NCBI RefSeq assembly: GCF_004016445.2
Contig: NZ_SADT02000004.1
Coordinates: 450,500-514,499, forward strand
DNA: 64,000 bases
DNA from: Mesorhizobium sp. M2E.F.Ca.ET.219.01.1.1
GTDB lineage: Bacteria; Pseudomonadota; Alphaproteobacteria; Rhizobiales; Rhizobiaceae
Direction of reading: 5' to 3'
Shown here: positions 8,448 through 19,481 of the stretch, piece after piece
Layout of the letters: each line of letters begins with the position of its first letter
How positions within the stretch are numbered: the first letter of the stretch is position 1
Notes under the pieces: generated by a model
What the model was told of the DNA's origin: nothing
The model's input: the letters and a program-made list of their open reading frames with translations, nothing else
The model's database searches: none
Position numbers and translations under genes: made by a program

Positions 8448-9476
8448 ATGGCTGGACTGACCATATTGGCATCGCCACTCGATATCGGCGGCGTGAAAAT
8501 CCGCAATCGCGTTTTCCTCGCGCCGATGTCGGGCATCACCGACGAGCCGTTCCGGCACCGCGCCCACGCGCATGGCGCGGGGCCGGTCGTGTCGGAAATG
8601 GTGGCGAGCGGCGAACTGGCCAAGGGCAGGGCCGGCTGCGACCTGCGCATCCGCCATTCCGGCCTGCCGGTGCATATGGTGCAGCTTGCCGGCCGCGAGG
8701 CTGTGCACATGGCCGAAGGCGCGCGAATCGCGGCGGGCGAGGGCGCCGATATCATCGACATCAACATGGGCTGCCCGGCAAAGAAGGTGACCGGCGGCTA
8801 TGCCGGTTCGGCGCTGATGCGCGACCTCGACCACGCGCTGTCGCTGATCGACGCGGTGGTCGGCGCCGTGTCGGTGCCGGTGACGGTCAAGATGCGGCTC
8901 GGCTGGGACGAAAGCGCGCTCAATGCGCCGATGCTGGCGCGTCGCGCGGAGCAGGCCGGCGTCAGGATGGTGACCGTTCATGGCCGCACGCGCTGCCAGT
9001 TCTATCAAGGCAAGGCCGACTGGCGCGCCATCGCGCGCGTCAAGCAAGCCGTCTCGATCCCGGTGGTGGCCAATGGCGATGTCGGCTCGCCTGAGGAAGC
9101 AGCGGCGATCCTCGAACTTTCCGGCGCCGACGCGGTGATGGTCGGCCGCGCGCATTATGGCGCGCCATGGGTCGCGGGCAGCATTGCGACGGCCGCGGCC
9201 GGTGCAAACACACTGGGTATTCCATTCACGCCTCAAGAGTTAACCGATTACGTCGCCTCGCATTACGAGGACATGCTTTCGCTCTACGGCATCGAAAGCG
9301 GGCTGCGCCAGGCGCGCAAGCATCTCGGCTGGTATCTCGACCGCCACGGTCCCGATGTTTCTGCCGAACTACGCAAACGCATTCTCACATCCTTCGAGCC
9401 GGGCGAAGTCGTTGCCGAATTGCGCCGCGCGTTTATCGACGGCGCGCAGTCGACCGGCCTGCGGAGCGCGGCATGA
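8448..9476 (+). CDS. dusB: tRNA-dihydrouridine synthase (NifR3 type)
   Basis: 342 residues. The FMN-dependent TIM barrel is recognisable from FLAPMSGITDEPFR, DINMGCPAKKVTGGYAGSALMRD, VTVHGRTRCQFYQGKADW and VANGDVGSPEEA. The enzyme reduces uridines in the tRNA D-loop. The start at 8448 places the conserved SPLDIGGVKI near the N-terminus; the longer frame from 8385 lacks support. In rhizobia this gene (nifR3) is the first gene of the ntrBC operon, and here its stop overlaps the ntrB start (ATGA). Confidence 0.95.
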   Translation: MAGLTILASPLDIGGVKIRNRVFLAPMSGITDEPFRHRAHAHGAGPVVSEMVASGELAKGRAGCDLRIRHSGLPVHMVQLAGREAVHMAEGARIAAGEGADIIDINMGCPAKKVTGGYAGSALMRDLDHALSLIDAVVGAVSVPVTVKMRLGWDESALNAPMLARRAEQAGVRMVTVHGRTRCQFYQGKADWRAIARVKQAVSIPVVANGDVGSPEEAAAILELSGADAVMVGRAHYGAPWVAGSIATAAAGANTLGIPFTPQELTDYVASHYEDMLSLYGIESGLRQARKHLGWYLDRHGPDVSAELRKRILTSFEPGEVVAELRRAFIDGAQSTGLRSAA

Positions 9477-10611
9477 AGGCGGATGTCCCACAGCCGACTG
9501 GCATGGCGGACGCCGCCAACATCGTGCTCAACACCATCCGCCGCCCGGTGATCATGGTCGATCCCGACGGCTTCATCACTTTCGCCAACGCGGATGCCGA
9601 GGACTTCTTCCGCTCCAGCGCGACCATGCTCGCCCGCAACACGCTCTCCAAGCTGGTGCCGTTCGGCAGCCCGCTGCTGACGCTCGTCGACCAGGTGCGC
9701 GAGCGCCGCGCGCCGGTTAACGAATACCGCGTCGACGTGTCGTCGCCGCGCCTCGGCATCGAGAAGATGGTCGATCTCTATGTCGCGCCGGTGCCCGAGT
9801 TTCCGGGTTCCGTCGTCGTCATGTTCCAGGAACGGTCGATGGCCGACAAGATCGACCGCCAGATGACGCATCGGGGTGCTGCGCGCTCCGTCACCGGCCT
9901 GGCCGCCATGCTGGCGCATGAGATCAAGAACCCGCTCTCGGGCATCAGGGGCGCGGCGCAGTTGCTCGAACTGTCGGCCTCGGACGAGGATCGGGCGCTC
10001 ACCCGCCTGATCACCGACGAAACCGACCGCATCGTCTCGCTGGTCGACCGCATGGAGGTGTTTTCCGACGAGCGGCCGATCGAGCGTTTTCCAGTCAACA
10101 TCCATGTCGTGCTCGATCATGTGAAGGCGATTGCCAAGAACGGTTTTGCTAGACGGATCAAGATCTTGGAGGAATATGATCCATCATTGCCTCCGGTCTT
10201 CGCCAACCGTGACCAACTGATCCAGGTCTTCCTCAACCTGGTCAAGAATGCCGCCGAGGCGATCGGATCGGATCCGCAGGGTGAGATCGTGCTGTCGACG
10301 GCCTTTCGTCCCGGCATCCGCGTTTCCGTACCTGGAACGCAGGACCGTGTCTCGCTGCCGCTGGAATTCTGCGTGCATGACAATGGCCCCGGCGTATCGG
10401 AAGACATCCTGCCGATCCTGTTCGATCCGTTCATCACCACCAAGCCGAATGGTTCCGGCCTCGGGCTGGCGCTGGTCGCCAAGATCGTCGGCGAGCATGG
10501 CGGCATCATCGAATGCGATTCGACTGCCCGCGGCACCACTTTCCGCGTCCTGATGCCGGCCTGGAAGGAGACTTCGCCCGGCTTAGGCGATGAAGCTGAA
10601 GGAGACCGCAA

Positions 10612-10615
<4 letters not shown>
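9473..10615 (+). CDS. ntrB: Nitrogen-regulation sensor kinase NtrB
   Basis: 380 residues, soluble. A PAS domain (about 25-125, RRPVIMVDPDGFITFANADAEDFF) is followed by a HisKA domain with the phospho-acceptor His in LAHEIKNPLSGIRGAAQLLE. The HATPase domain shows NLVKNAAEAI, DNGPGVSE and GSGLGLALV. It phosphorylates or dephosphorylates NtrC in response to PII protein. It overlaps dusB and ntrC by 4 bases at either end, so the three are translationally coupled. Confidence 0.96.
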
Positions 10616-12072
<1,457 letters not shown>

Positions 12073-12199
12073 CGCCGCCTCGTGCTTGCGATAATTGGCG
12101 AATTGACGGGGGAAAGATTTCCTCCTCGGCCACACTTGTTGCATAATCGCCACAATGCGTTGCATACATCCGACGCAATGACCGACTCTGTACCGCGAC

Positions 12200-14491
12200 A
12201 TGGCAGCTGAGGCTCCGACCCTGAACCAACCGCTTTTCAGTCAGGCCGGCACGCGTGACGGCCGCCGACTGCTGGCGCTGCCCGGCGTGGTCGCCATCGT
12301 CGGCGCCGTGATCACGGCGGCGATCTCGTTTGCCATCCTGGTCGGTGCGACGCCGATCGCGCCGACCGCCGACACGACCTGGGCCCTCGTCGCGGCCAAC
12401 GCCGTCTTTGTTCTGTTCCTGATCGCGCTGATCGCCCGCGAGGTGCGCCGCATCGTCCTGGCGCGGCGCCACGGCAGGGCCGCCTCGCGGCTGCATGTGC
12501 GCATCGTCGCGATGTTCGCGCTCGTTGCCGCAATCCCGGCCATCATGGTGGCGATCATCGCCTCGATCACGCTCGACATCGGCCTCGACCGCTGGTTCGA
12601 GATCCGCACCAAGACGATCGTCAACTCATCGCTCTCGATCGCCGACGCCTATGTGCAGGAGAACGCGCGCAATCTGCAGGGCACGACATTGTCGATGGCA
12701 TACGATCTCGATGCCTCGCGCACGCTCTACGGCCTCGACCGTAGTGGTTTCCTCGATCTGTTGAACAAGGAAGCCGTTGGCCGCGGACTGGCGCACGCCG
12801 CCCTGATCAAGCCTGACGGCTCGTTCGTCATGAAAGCCAAGACCGACGCCGACTTCGCCATGCCTGAGCCGCCGGCGGGCGCCGTCGACACCGCGGCCGC
12901 CGGCAAGCCGGTGCTGATCGAGCCGCGCACCCGCAACATCATGGGCGCCATCATCAAGCTGCGCGAGATCGAAGGGCTCTACCTCTACACGATCCGGCTG
13001 GTCGATCCTGACGTCATCAAGGCGCGCCAGATCGTCAGCTCCAACACCAACGAATACCGCAACCTCGAGGATAACCGCCGCACCTCGCAGGTCGCCTTTG
13101 CATTGCCTTACCTGTCGCTCACGCTGATCATTATCCTGTCGGCGATCTGGACCGGCATCGCCGTTGCCGACCGGATCGTGCGGCCGATCCGTCAGCTGAT
13201 CGGCGCCGCCGACGAGGTGGCCACCGGCAATCTCGACGTCGCCGTGCCCGTGCGCCAGTCCGACGGCGATGTCGCCTCGCTCGGCGATACCTTCAACAAC
13301 ATGATCCTCGAGCTCAAATCGCAGCGCAACGAGCTCCTTTCGGCCAAGGATCTGATCGACGAGCGCCGGCGTTTCTCCGAGGCGGTGCTCGCCGGCGTCA
13401 CCGCCGGCGTCATCGGCGTCGATCCCTACGGCATCATCACCATCGTCAATCGCTCGGCCGAAACCATGCTGGCCATTTCGGCAAGTGCGACGCTCGGCCA
13501 GAACCTTTCGGCGGTCCTGCCCCTTGTCGGCCGCGTCTTCGAGATCGGACGCCAGTCGGGCAAGCCGGTCTATCGCGAGCAGGTGACCTTCTTCCGCACC
13601 GGTCTGGAGCGCACGTTCAACGTCCAGGTCACCGTCGAGTCTGGCGACGACGGCGAGGAGGAGAAATCCTACGTGGTCACGGTCGACGACATCACCGATC
13701 TCGTCCAGGCGCAGCGTTCTTCGGCCTGGGCGGATGTGGCGCGGCGCATCGCGCATGAGATCAAGAACCCGTTGACGCCGATCCAGCTCTCGGCCGAGCG
13801 CATCAGGCGCCGCTACGGCAAGGTCATCACCGAGGATCGCGAGGTCTTCGACCAGTGCACCGATACCATCATCCGCCAGGTCGAGGACATCGGTCGCATG
13901 GTCGACGAATTCTCGGCCTTCGCCCGCATGCCGAAGCCGGAAATGAAGGCGATCGACCTGCGTGAGTCGCTGCGCGAGGCCTCTTTCCTGGTCGAGGTCA
14001 GCCGCCCCGACATCGCTTTCCAGCGCGATTTCGGCAGCGAGCCGTTGAAGGGCACCTTCGACAGCCGCCTGATGGCGCAGGCCTTCGGCAACGTCATCAA
14101 GAACGCCGCCGAGGCGATCGACGGACTTGATCCGGAGGATCGCTCGGACGGCACAATCCGGATTCAAGCGGGGCGCCAAGATGGTGCCATACGAATCGAC
14201 GTTATCGACAACGGCAAGGGGCTGCCGCGCGAGAATCGCCAAAGGCTTCTCGAGCCCTATATGACGACGCGCGAGAAGGGCACCGGACTTGGCCTCGCTA
14301 TCGTCAAGAAGATCGTGGAAGACCATGGCGGCCGTCTCGAATTGCACGACGCGCCAGTGGATTTCCATGGTGGCCGGGGCGCGATGATCTCGATCATCCT
14401 GCCGCCGGCGACGGTCGTAGCCGCGCCGCCACGCGGTGAAGGTCGAAACGAACACGAACGAGAAACTGAAAAGGTCGGTAATGGCGTCTGA
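12200..14491 (+). CDS. ntrY: Transmembrane sensor kinase NtrY
   Basis: 763 residues. Several hydrophobic segments in the first 110 residues and one near 290-310 flank a periplasmic or loop region. A HAMP domain (VADRIVRPIRQLIGAADEVATGNL) follows, then PAS, HisKA (RIAHEIKNPLTPIQLSAERIRRR) and HATPase (NVIKNAAEAID, DNGKGLP, GTGLGLAIVKKIVEDHGG). NtrY signals to NtrX and links nitrogen, redox and envelope state in rhizobia and Brucella. It begins 127 bases after ntrC, so it may have its own promoter; the gap contains two TTGCATA-like copies but no clear consensus. Confidence 0.95.
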   Translation: MAAEAPTLNQPLFSQAGTRDGRRLLALPGVVAIVGAVITAAISFAILVGATPIAPTADTTWALVAANAVFVLFLIALIAREVRRIVLARRHGRAASRLHVRIVAMFALVAAIPAIMVAIIASITLDIGLDRWFEIRTKTIVNSSLSIADAYVQENARNLQGTTLSMAYDLDASRTLYGLDRSGFLDLLNKEAVGRGLAHAALIKPDGSFVMKAKTDADFAMPEPPAGAVDTAAAGKPVLIEPRTRNIMGAIIKLREIEGLYLYTIRLVDPDVIKARQIVSSNTNEYRNLEDNRRTSQVAFALPYLSLTLIIILSAIWTGIAVADRIVRPIRQLIGAADEVATGNLDVAVPVRQSDGDVASLGDTFNNMILELKSQRNELLSAKDLIDERRRFSEAVLAGVTAGVIGVDPYGIITIVNRSAETMLAISASATLGQNLSAVLPLVGRVFEIGRQSGKPVYREQVTFFRTGLERTFNVQVTVESGDDGEEEKSYVVTVDDITDLVQAQRSSAWADVARRIAHEIKNPLTPIQLSAERIRRRYGKVITEDREVFDQCTDTIIRQVEDIGRMVDEFSAFARMPKPEMKAIDLRESLREASFLVEVSRPDIAFQRDFGSEPLKGTFDSRLMAQAFGNVIKNAAEAIDGLDPEDRSDGTIRIQAGRQDGAIRIDVIDNGKGLPRENRQRLLEPYMTTREKGTGLGLAIVKKIVEDHGGRLELHDAPVDFHGGRGAMISIILPPATVVAAPPRGEGRNEHERETEKVGNGV

Positions 14492-15842
14492 CATTCTCAT
14501 CGTCGATGACGAGGAAGACATCCGTGAACTTGTCGCCGGTATCCTGAGCGACGAGGGTCACGAAACCCGCACGGCACATGATGCCGACAGCGCGCTTGCG
14601 GCAATCGCCGATCGCGCGCCGCGGCTGATTTTCCTCGACATCTGGCTGCAGGGCTCGCGCCTCGACGGCCTGGCGCTGCTCGACGAGATCAAGACCATGC
14701 ATCCGAACATGCCGGTGGTGATGATCTCCGGACACGGCAACATCGAAACGGCGGTCTCGGCCATCCGGCGCGGCGCCTATGACTTCATCGAGAAACCGTT
14801 CAAGGCCGATCGCCTGATCCTGATCGCCGAGCGAGCGCTCGAAACGTCCAAGTTGCGGCGCGAGGTTTCCGACCTCAAGCAGCGCAGCGGCGAGACCTTC
14901 GACCTGATCGGCATGTCGTCGGCCATGAGCCAGCTGCGCCAGACCATCGAGCGCGTCGCGCCCACCAACAGCCGCGTCATGATCGTCGGCCCGTCCGGCT
15001 CCGGCAAGGAACTGACGGCGCGCGCCATCCACGCGCTGTCGTCGCGCAAGGCTGGCCCGTTCGTGACGCTGAGCGCCGCCACCATCACGCCCGAGCGCAT
15101 GGAGATCGAGCTGTTCGGCACCGAATCGAACGGCACCGAGCGCAAGGTCGGCGCGCTGGAGGAGGCGCATCGCGGCATCCTCTACATCGACGAAGTTGCC
15201 GACATGCCGCGCGAGACGCAAAACAAGATCCTGCGCGTGCTGGTCGAACAGCAGTTCGAGCGGGTAGGCGGCACCAAGCGCGTCAAGGTCGATGTCCGCA
15301 TCATCTCGTCCACCTCGCAAAACCTCGAGGCTATGATCGCCGACGGCCGCTTCCGCGAGGACCTCTACCACCGCCTGGCCGTGGTTCCGGTCATGGTGCC
15401 GGGGCTCGCCGAGCGGCGCGAGGACATTCCCTATCTCGTCGACAATTTCATGAAGCAGATCGCGCGCCAGGCCGGCATCAAGCCGCGCCGCATAGGCGAC
15501 GATGCGCTGGCCGTGCTGCAGGCCCACAACTGGCCCGGCAATGTTCGCCAGCTGCGCAACAATGTCGAACGCCTGATGATCCTGGCGCGAGGGGAAAACC
15601 CCGACGCCCCGATCACCGCCGACCTTTTGCCCTCCGAGATCGGCGACGTGATGCCACGCACGCCCAATCAGTCGGACCAGCACATCATGGCGCTGCCGCT
15701 GCGCGAGGCACGCGAGCAGTTCGAGAAGGACTATCTGATCGCCCAGATCAACCGCTTCGGCGGCAACATCTCGAAGACGGCCGAATTCATCGGCATGGAG
15801 CGATCCGCGTTGCACCGCAAGCTGAAGTCGCTGGGTGTGTAG
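14481..15842 (+). CDS. ntrX: Response regulator NtrX
   Basis: 453 residues from the ATG at 14481, overlapping the ntrY stop by 11 bases; the longer frame from 14436 lies inside ntrY. The receiver domain opens with ILIVDDEEDIREL and carries its phospho-acceptor Asp in LIFLDIWLQG. The AAA+ domain has a Walker A-like GPSGSGKE and ILYIDEVADMP. The GAFTGA loop required for sigma-54 activation is missing; ELFGTESNGTERKVGALEEA stands in its place, as known for alphaproteobacterial NtrX. A C-terminal Fis-type helix-turn-helix (ISKTAEFIGMERSALHRKLKSLG) ends the protein. Confidence 0.95.
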   Translation: MASDILIVDDEEDIRELVAGILSDEGHETRTAHDADSALAAIADRAPRLIFLDIWLQGSRLDGLALLDEIKTMHPNMPVVMISGHGNIETAVSAIRRGAYDFIEKPFKADRLILIAERALETSKLRREVSDLKQRSGETFDLIGMSSAMSQLRQTIERVAPTNSRVMIVGPSGSGKELTARAIHALSSRKAGPFVTLSAATITPERMEIELFGTESNGTERKVGALEEAHRGILYIDEVADMPRETQNKILRVLVEQQFERVGGTKRVKVDVRIISSTSQNLEAMIADGRFREDLYHRLAVVPVMVPGLAERREDIPYLVDNFMKQIARQAGIKPRRIGDDALAVLQAHNWPGNVRQLRNNVERLMILARGENPDAPITADLLPSEIGDVMPRTPNQSDQHIMALPLREAREQFEKDYLIAQINRFGGNISKTAEFIGMERSALHRKLKSLGV

Positions 15843-15926
15843 GACCGGCGTGGCTTAGCCGATTGTCTGGTACGGCAACGGCGGAATCGCCTAAGAAAGC
15901 CGGACGTTTTTTCCCTGAGGATGCCC

Positions 15927-16790
15927 ATGCCGCGCATTGCCTATGTCAACGGGCGCTATGTCGTCCATGCCCAAGCCAGCGTCCACATCGAGGACCGCGG
16001 CTATCAGTTCGCCGACGGCGTCTATGAGGTCTGCGAGGTGGCGCGCGGCCATATCGTCGACGTGCCGCGCCACCTGGCCCGGCTTAAGCGCTCGCTGAAG
16101 GAACTGTCGATCGCCTGGCCGGTATCGGAAGGCGTGTTGCCGATGCTGCTGCGCGAGGTGGTCAATCGCAACGGCGTGGTGAACGGCCTTGTCTATGTGC
16201 AGGTGACACGCGGCGTCGCCAGCCGCGAGTTCGTTTTTCCGCCGGCGGGGACGAAATCTTCCCTGGTCATAACCGCCAGAAAGGCCGATCCGGCCGCGGC
16301 GGCGAAACGGGTGGAGACCGGCATCAAGGTCATCACCGTGCCTGAGAATCGCTGGGACCGCGTCGACATCAAGAGCACGGGCCTGTTGCCCAATGTGCTC
16401 GCCAAGCAGAAGGCCAAGGAAGCCGGCGCCCAGGAAGCCTGGTTCGTCGACGCCGATGGCAACGTCAAGGAAGGCGGCTCGTCGAACGCCTGGATCGTAA
16501 CCCGGGACGGCGTCCTGGTGACCCGGCCGGCCGAGCACGGCATCCTGCGCGGCATCACCCGCACAACGCTTTTCGATGTCGCCGCCAAGCTCGGCCTCAA
16601 GATCGAGGAGCGCGGTTTTTCGATCACTGAGGCCAAGGCAGCCAGGGAAGCGTTCATCAGTTCGGCGACCACAATCGCCATGCCGGTGATCGAAATCGAC
16701 GGCGCGCCGATCGCAAATGGCCATCCCGGCTCTATGACACTTTCGTTGCGGCAGGCCTTTTTTGACGTTGCGGAAAAAAGTCCAGCCTGA
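15927..16790 (+). CDS. D-amino-acid aminotransferase (class IV PLP enzyme)
   Basis: 287 residues of the branched-chain/D-amino-acid transaminase fold. Recognisable parts are the VHIEDRGYQFADGVYEV opening, the PLP lysine in RVDIKSTGLLPNVLAKQKAKEAGA, and the EGGSSNAWIV segment. It probably interconverts D-alanine and D-glutamate with their keto acids for peptidoglycan. A start at 15921 is also in frame, but GAGG is better spaced for 15927. It lies between ntrX and hfq, the usual order in rhizobia. Confidence 0.9.
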   Translation: MPRIAYVNGRYVVHAQASVHIEDRGYQFADGVYEVCEVARGHIVDVPRHLARLKRSLKELSIAWPVSEGVLPMLLREVVNRNGVVNGLVYVQVTRGVASREFVFPPAGTKSSLVITARKADPAAAAKRVETGIKVITVPENRWDRVDIKSTGLLPNVLAKQKAKEAGAQEAWFVDADGNVKEGGSSNAWIVTRDGVLVTRPAEHGILRGITRTTLFDVAAKLGLKIEERGFSITEAKAAREAFISSATTIAMPVIEIDGAPIANGHPGSMTLSLRQAFFDVAEKSPA

Positions 16791-16829
16791 TACCGCACAA
16801 CTGGAATGAACCTCAACTATCTCGTTCTG

Positions 16830-16849
16830 CTTGCCTTTGTATCGGCAAG
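16830..16849 (+). repeat. Short stem-loop between the aminotransferase gene and hfq
   Basis: CTTGCC (16830-16835) and GGCAAG (16844-16849) form a 6-bp stem with an 8-base loop, without a T-run. It lies 40 bases after the aminotransferase stop. A TTGACA occurs at 16865-16870 upstream of hfq, but no matching -10 element is seen at the right distance. Confidence 0.35.
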
Positions 16850-16931
16850 AGGGGGTTTGTGCGCTTGACAGGTGCCGCGTAATTTGGCGCACTGGCCGCA
16901 AACCGAAGGGGATCGGCGAAAGACAAGAAAA

Positions 16932-17177
16932 ATGGCGGAACGATCGCAAAACCTTCAGGACCTGTTCCTGAATTCAGTTCGCAAGAGCAAAAATCCACTT
17001 ACCATCTTCCTCATCAACGGCGTGAAGCTGACCGGCGTCGTCACTTCGTTCGACAATTTTTGTGTGTTGTTGCGGCGTGACGGGCACTCCCAGCTCGTCT
17101 ACAAGCACGCCATTTCCACGATCATGCCGAGCCAGCCGGTTCAGATGTTCGATGGCGAGGAAAGCCAGGGCGCCTGA
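16932..17177 (+). CDS. hfq: RNA chaperone Hfq
   Basis: 81 residues, typical for alphaproteobacteria. Sm1 reads NPLTIFLINGVKLTGVVTSFDNFCVLL and Sm2 contains the LVYKHAISTI signature. The N-terminus MAERSQNLQDLFLN binds uridine-rich RNA. The hexamer mediates sRNA-mRNA pairing, including control of nitrogen-fixation regulators in rhizobia. The upstream in-frame extension from 16872 is not conserved, so the ATG at 16932 is chosen. hflX follows directly. Confidence 0.97.
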   Translation: MAERSQNLQDLFLNSVRKSKNPLTIFLINGVKLTGVVTSFDNFCVLLRRDGHSQLVYKHAISTIMPSQPVQMFDGEESQGA

Positions 17178-18566
17178 TTGGCACGTGATAAGGACGCGGA
17201 CCGCAGCGTTCGCGGAAAACAAGGACATCAACTCGGGCCGGAAGCCAAGGATCCGACCCGGGCTGTCGTCATTGTGCCGGTGCTTACCCGCCAGCCACGC
17301 GGCGACGAGGAAACCAGCCGTCCGCGTCTGACCCGCTCGGCGGATGCCCGCCATGACGAGGCGGTCGGGCTTGCCAGCGCCATCGACCTCGATCCGGTCT
17401 ACACCGCGGTGGTGACGGTCGCCGACCCGCGGCCGGCAACGCTGCTCGGCAGCGGCAAGGTGGCCGAGTTCGCCGACATCGTGAAAGAACGCAAGGCGGA
17501 GCTGGTCATTGTCGACCATCCGCTGACGCCGGTTCAGCAGCGCAATCTCGAAAAGGAACTGAACGCCAAGGTGCTCGACCGCACCGGGCTCATTCTCGAA
17601 ATCTTCGGCGAGCGGGCGCGCACCAAGGAAGGCACGCTGCAGGTCGAGCTTGCGCATCTCAACTACCAGAAGGGCCGGCTGGTGCGCAGTTGGACCCACC
17701 TCGAGCGGCAGCGCGGCGGCGCCGGCTTCCTCGGCGGCCCCGGCGAAACCCAGATCGAATCCGACCGCCGCATCCTGCAGGACAAGATCACCAAGCTGAA
17801 GCACGAGCTGGAAACGGTGCGGCGCACGCGCGACCTGCACCGCGCCAAGCGCAAGAAGGTGCCTTTTCCGGTGGTGGCGATCGTCGGCTACACCAATGCC
17901 GGCAAGTCAACGCTGTTCAACCGACTGACCGGGGCAGGGGTGCTGGCCGAGGACATGCTGTTCGCGACGCTCGACCCGACGCTGCGGCGCGTGCGGCTAC
18001 CGCACGGCACGCCGATCATCCTGTCGGATACGGTCGGCTTCATCTCCGACCTGCCGACTCATCTGGTGGCCGCTTTTCGGGCGACACTGGAAGAGGTCGT
18101 CGAAGCCGATCTGGTGCTGCATCTGCGCGACATCTCCGATCCGGACACGGCGGCCCAGGCTGAGGATGTCGAACGCATCCTTGCCGATCTCGGCGTCGAC
18201 GCCGCCGACACGAACCGCGTGATCGAGGTCTGGAACAAGATCGATCTGCTCGACGAGGGCAATCGCGAGCGGCTGCTTGCGGAGGGCGCGAGCGGCAAGT
18301 CGCCGCCGATCGCCATTTCGGCGGTGACCGGCGAGGGACTGGACACGCTGAAAGCGCTCATGGAGACACGGGTGTCGGGCGAGCTGGAAACGATGACGGT
18401 GACGTTGAGCCCGGCCCAGCTCGGCCAGGTCGACTGGCTCTACCGCAACGGCGATGTCGTTTCGCGCACCGACAATGAAGATGGCAGCGTCACTCTCTCG
18501 CTTACGGCCACGCACAGCGCCCGGCAGGAGATCGAGAGCCGCCTGCATCGCAAGAACGGCAGCTAA
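17178..18566 (+). CDS. hflX: Ribosome-associated GTPase HflX
   Basis: 462 residues. The N-terminal HflX domain (about 40-200) includes VIVDHPLTPVQQRNLEKEL, GRLVRSWTHLERQRGG and a glycine-rich GFLGGPGETQIE. The GTPase domain has G1 GYTNAGKST, G3 DTVGF and G4 NKID. It splits stalled 70S ribosomes under stress. The apparent start is a TTG directly after the hfq stop, so the genes are probably translationally coupled; no in-frame ATG fits better. The first about 40 residues are charged and unlike the core family, so the exact start is uncertain. Confidence 0.93.
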   Translation: MARDKDADRSVRGKQGHQLGPEAKDPTRAVVIVPVLTRQPRGDEETSRPRLTRSADARHDEAVGLASAIDLDPVYTAVVTVADPRPATLLGSGKVAEFADIVKERKAELVIVDHPLTPVQQRNLEKELNAKVLDRTGLILEIFGERARTKEGTLQVELAHLNYQKGRLVRSWTHLERQRGGAGFLGGPGETQIESDRRILQDKITKLKHELETVRRTRDLHRAKRKKVPFPVVAIVGYTNAGKSTLFNRLTGAGVLAEDMLFATLDPTLRRVRLPHGTPIILSDTVGFISDLPTHLVAAFRATLEEVVEADLVLHLRDISDPDTAAQAEDVERILADLGVDAADTNRVIEVWNKIDLLDEGNRERLLAEGASGKSPPIAISAVTGEGLDTLKALMETRVSGELETMTVTLSPAQLGQVDWLYRNGDVVSRTDNEDGSVTLSLTATHSARQEIESRLHRKNGS

Positions 18567-18574
18567 CCGGCTGA

Positions 18575-19399
18575 TTACTTGGCGCTTTTGGCCTGCTGCC
18601 AGAGCGCTTCCATCTCGTCGAGCGTGGCCTTCTCCAGGGAACCGCCCGAAGCCGCCAGGGCTTGCTCGACATAGTGGAAGCGCGAACGGAACTTTTCATT
18701 GGTGCCGCTGAGCGCCGCTTCCGAATCGAGCTTGAGGTGGCGGCCGAGATTGACGACGGCAAACAGCATGTCGCCGAACTCGTCCTTGATCGGAGCGGCG
18801 TCGCCGGTGGCAAGCGCTTCGCGTAATTCGCCGATTTCCTCCTCGATCTTGTCCAGGATGGGGGCTGCCTCGCTCCAGTCGAAGCCGACGCGCGCTGCTT
18901 TCTCCTGCAGCTTGAGCGCGCGTGTCAGGGCAGGGAGCGCCACCGGCACGCTGTCGAGAAAACCCTTGCCGTGATCTTCCGGATCGAGCCCGCGCGCGAT
19001 GCGGGCGTCGCGCTTCTCGGCTTTTTCGGCGGCCTTGATCTTCTCCCACATGCCCTTGGCCATTCCGGCGCTGCGCGCCTTCTCGTCGCCGAAGACATGA
19101 GGGTGGCGGCGGATCATCTTGGTGGTGATGGCCTCGACGACATCGCCGAAAGCGAACTCGCCGATCTCCTCGGCCATCTGCGCGTGATAGACGACCTGTA
19201 GCAAGAGGTCGCCCAGTTCCTCGCGAAGATCGTCGAAGTCGCCGCGCGCGATCGCATCGGCCACCTCATAGGCCTCTTCGATCGTATAGGGCGCGATGGT
19301 CGAGAAATTCTGCTCGATATCCCAGGGGCAGCCCGTCTTCGGCGCCCTGAGCGCGGCCATGATCTCGATAAGCCGGGAAATGTCTTTGGATGGCTTCAT
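18575..19399 (-). CDS. mazG: Nucleoside triphosphate pyrophosphohydrolase MazG
   Basis: 274 residues with two MazG domains. The first contains GCPWDIEQNF, the EEAYEVADAI acidic helix and EELGDLLLQVVYHAQ. The second contains KIEEEIGELREAL and DEFGDMLFAVVNLGRH. The enzyme hydrolyses NTPs, including ppGpp-related or damaged nucleotides, to the monophosphate. It converges on hflX, with stops 8 bases apart. Confidence 0.93.
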   Translation of the reverse strand: MKPSKDISRLIEIMAALRAPKTGCPWDIEQNFSTIAPYTIEEAYEVADAIARGDFDDLREELGDLLLQVVYHAQMAEEIGEFAFGDVVEAITTKMIRRHPHVFGDEKARSAGMAKGMWEKIKAAEKAEKRDARIARGLDPEDHGKGFLDSVPVALPALTRALKLQEKAARVGFDWSEAAPILDKIEEEIGELREALATGDAAPIKDEFGDMLFAVVNLGRHLKLDSEAALSGTNEKFRSRFHYVEQALAASGGSLEKATLDEMEALWQQAKSAK

Positions 19400-19481
19400 A
19401 CGGATAAGCCTACCTTGCGAGCCGCGAGCCGACCAATTCGGACCGCGCGCCGGCGCGACTTGTCCACAGTTGCGCTGGCCT

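Noticed and set aside
12626..14521. 631-codon open frame opposite ntrY
   Set aside because: Asp/Arg/His-biased antisense frame of a well-supported kinase gene.
16865..16893. TTGACA upstream of hfq as promoter
   Set aside because: The -35 is perfect but positions 15-18 bases downstream show no -10-like sequence.
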